Source: an uncultured Collinsella sp. (GTDB lineage Bacteria; Actinomycetota; Coriobacteriia; Coriobacteriales; Coriobacteriaceae). From it: a stretch of 5,391 nt of DNA. The translations under genes and the position numbers were made by a program. Each line of letters starts with the position of its first letter. Positions within the stretch are counted from its first letter, which is position 1. Below the pieces are notes generated by a model that was not told the DNA's origin, made no database searches, and worked only from the letters and a program-made list of their open reading frames with translations. Shown here piece by piece: positions 4,481 through 5,391 of the stretch. The DNA is taken from positions 1 to 5,391 of the forward strand of contig USDE01000114.1 of the NCBI GenBank assembly GCA_900553345.1. Reading direction: 5' to 3'.

Positions 4481-5391
4481 CTATTTTGCCACTTTCGGCT
4501 TAAAGGTTCGCAGGCGCAGCGCATTGCTTACGACACACACGCTCGACAGGCTCATGGCCGCGGCGCCAAACATCGGCGAGAGTTGCCATCCCGTGAGCGG
4601 GAAGAACACGCCCGCGGCGAGCGGAATGCCGATGCCGTTGTAGAACAGCGCCCAGAACAAGTCCTGCTTGATGTTGCGAATCGTGGCGCGCGACAGCTCA
4701 ATGGCGCGGGCGACGTCCATGAGGTCGCTGCGCATGAGCACCACATCTGCCCCCTCCTTGGCGATGTCGGCGCCGGTGCCGATCGCAAGGCCCACGTCGG
4801 CGCGCGCCAGGGCGGGGGAGTCGTTGATGCCGTCTCCCACCATGGCGACCATGCTGCCCGCATTCTGCAGCTCGCGCACGTGGCGCTCCTTGTCGGCGGG
4901 GAGGACGTCGGCGATGACCTGCTTGCTGTTCAGTTCCACGCGGCGGGCGATTGCTTCGGCCGTCACGCGGTTGTCGCCGGTGAGCATGTGCACGTCGACG
5001 CCGAGCTTGCGGAGCGCGGCGATGGCCTCGGCGCTCGTCTCTTTGACCTCGTCGGCCACGGCGATGGTGCCGACGAGCTCGCCGTTCTTGGCAAAGAACA
5101 GTGGCGTCTTGCCCTCGGCGGCGAACTGTTCGGCAAGGCCGGCGGGCACCTTTGCGCCCAGCTCGTCCATCAGACGCACGTTGCCGGCTGCGATGACATT
5201 CTGCCCCTCGCGTGCCGTAACGCCACGACCGGGCACGGCGGCAAAGTCCTCGACCATGCGCGCGACAATTCCGCGCGCCTCGCACTCGGCCATAATCGCC
5301 TCGGCTAGCGGATGCTCGCTCGAGCGCTCCAGCGCGGCAGCCAGCTTGAGCAGCGCCTTTTCGCTCATGGCGGGCGAGCCGTCAGTGCGCG
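4481..5391 (-). CDS. copA: Cu(I)-exporting P1B-1 ATPase, C-terminal part (runs off the window)
   Basis: About 303 C-terminal residues are visible. The frame stays open to the window edge, and the residues before the internal ATG at 5368 (RTDGSPA) fit the family, so that ATG is not the start. Visible in order: SEHPLAEAI (the HP signature of the P1B nucleotide domain), VPGRG (the GxG of the ATP site), MLTGDN, GDGINDSPAL (Mg and hinge motif), then the last two membrane helices. These carry YN in FYNGIGIPLAAG and M-x2-SS in MSLSSVCVV, the Cu(I)-selecting residues of P1B-1 pumps. The DKTGT phosphorylation site, the CPC helix and any N-terminal HMA domain lie outside. It exports cytosolic Cu(I) across the membrane using ATP. 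It is followed by copZ and csoR, a standard copper efflux set. No frameshift or missing key residue is seen in the visible part. Confidence 0.95.
   Translation of the reverse strand, partial: RTDGSPAMSEKALLKLAAALERSSEHPLAEAIMAECEARGIVARMVEDFAAVPGRGVTAREGQNVIAAGNVRLMDELGAKVPAGLAEQFAAEGKTPLFFAKNGELVGTIAVADEVKETSAEAIAALRKLGVDVHMLTGDNRVTAEAIARRVELNSKQVIADVLPADKERHVRELQNAGSMVAMVGDGINDSPALARADVGLAIGTGADIAKEGADVVLMRSDLMDVARAIELSRATIRNIKQDLFWALFYNGIGIPLAAGVFFPLTGWQLSPMFGAAAMSLSSVCVVSNALRLRTFKPKVAK

Noticed and set aside
4463..5308. Long plus-strand open frame opposite copA
   Set aside because: It is an antisense shadow: the minus strand carries clear P-type ATPase motifs, and the plus-strand product is His/Ala/Gly-rich without a domain.

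Overview
The window looks like a high-GC Gram-positive chromosome, most likely a gut Coriobacteriia member of the Collinsella type. This rests on GC-rich genes with strong third-position bias, a CsoR/CopZ/CopA copper set, an AbiEi-like protein fused to a nuclease domain, and many intergenic palindromes. The taxon is inferred from general knowledge, not from a search.

Left third (1-1621): one gene encodes a solitary protein with an AbiEi-like N-terminal part and a PD-(D/E)XK (DUF559/Vsr-like) C-terminal part. It is embedded in an unusual repeat array. A 15-17 base arm (consensus TGTTACAGAT-Y-R-AGAC) recurs eleven times in strictly alternating orientation, about 40 bases apart, giving an 80-base tandem unit. 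Three arms lie before the gene and eight after it. The gene occupies the place of one inter-arm loop. This is the most interesting object here. Bases 1493-1606 carry no gene, only a possible promoter and a small 14-base palindrome.

Middle (1622-2992): a complete metal-dependent amidohydrolase with all expected metal ligands sits behind a strong ribosome binding site. A strong hairpin terminator (3044-3078), with an A-run on one side and a T-run on the other, separates it from the convergent genes on the other strand.

Right half (3101-5391, all minus strand, transcribed right to left): the C-terminal part of a P1B-1 Cu(I) ATPase (copA, running off the window), a CopZ-type copper chaperone, a CsoR-family repressor, and a small two-helix membrane protein with a C-terminal zinc ribbon. 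The first three form a coherent copper export and sensing module: CsoR senses cytosolic Cu(I), CopZ carries it and CopA exports it. The role of the zinc-ribbon protein is unknown. The three gaps between these genes (147, 186 and 78 bases) each hold a different inverted repeat. These are a three-tier 86-base palindrome, a perfect 19-base inverted repeat with a competing alternative stem, and a 9-base inverted repeat touching the csoR stop codon. None has a T-run, so none looks like a standard terminator.
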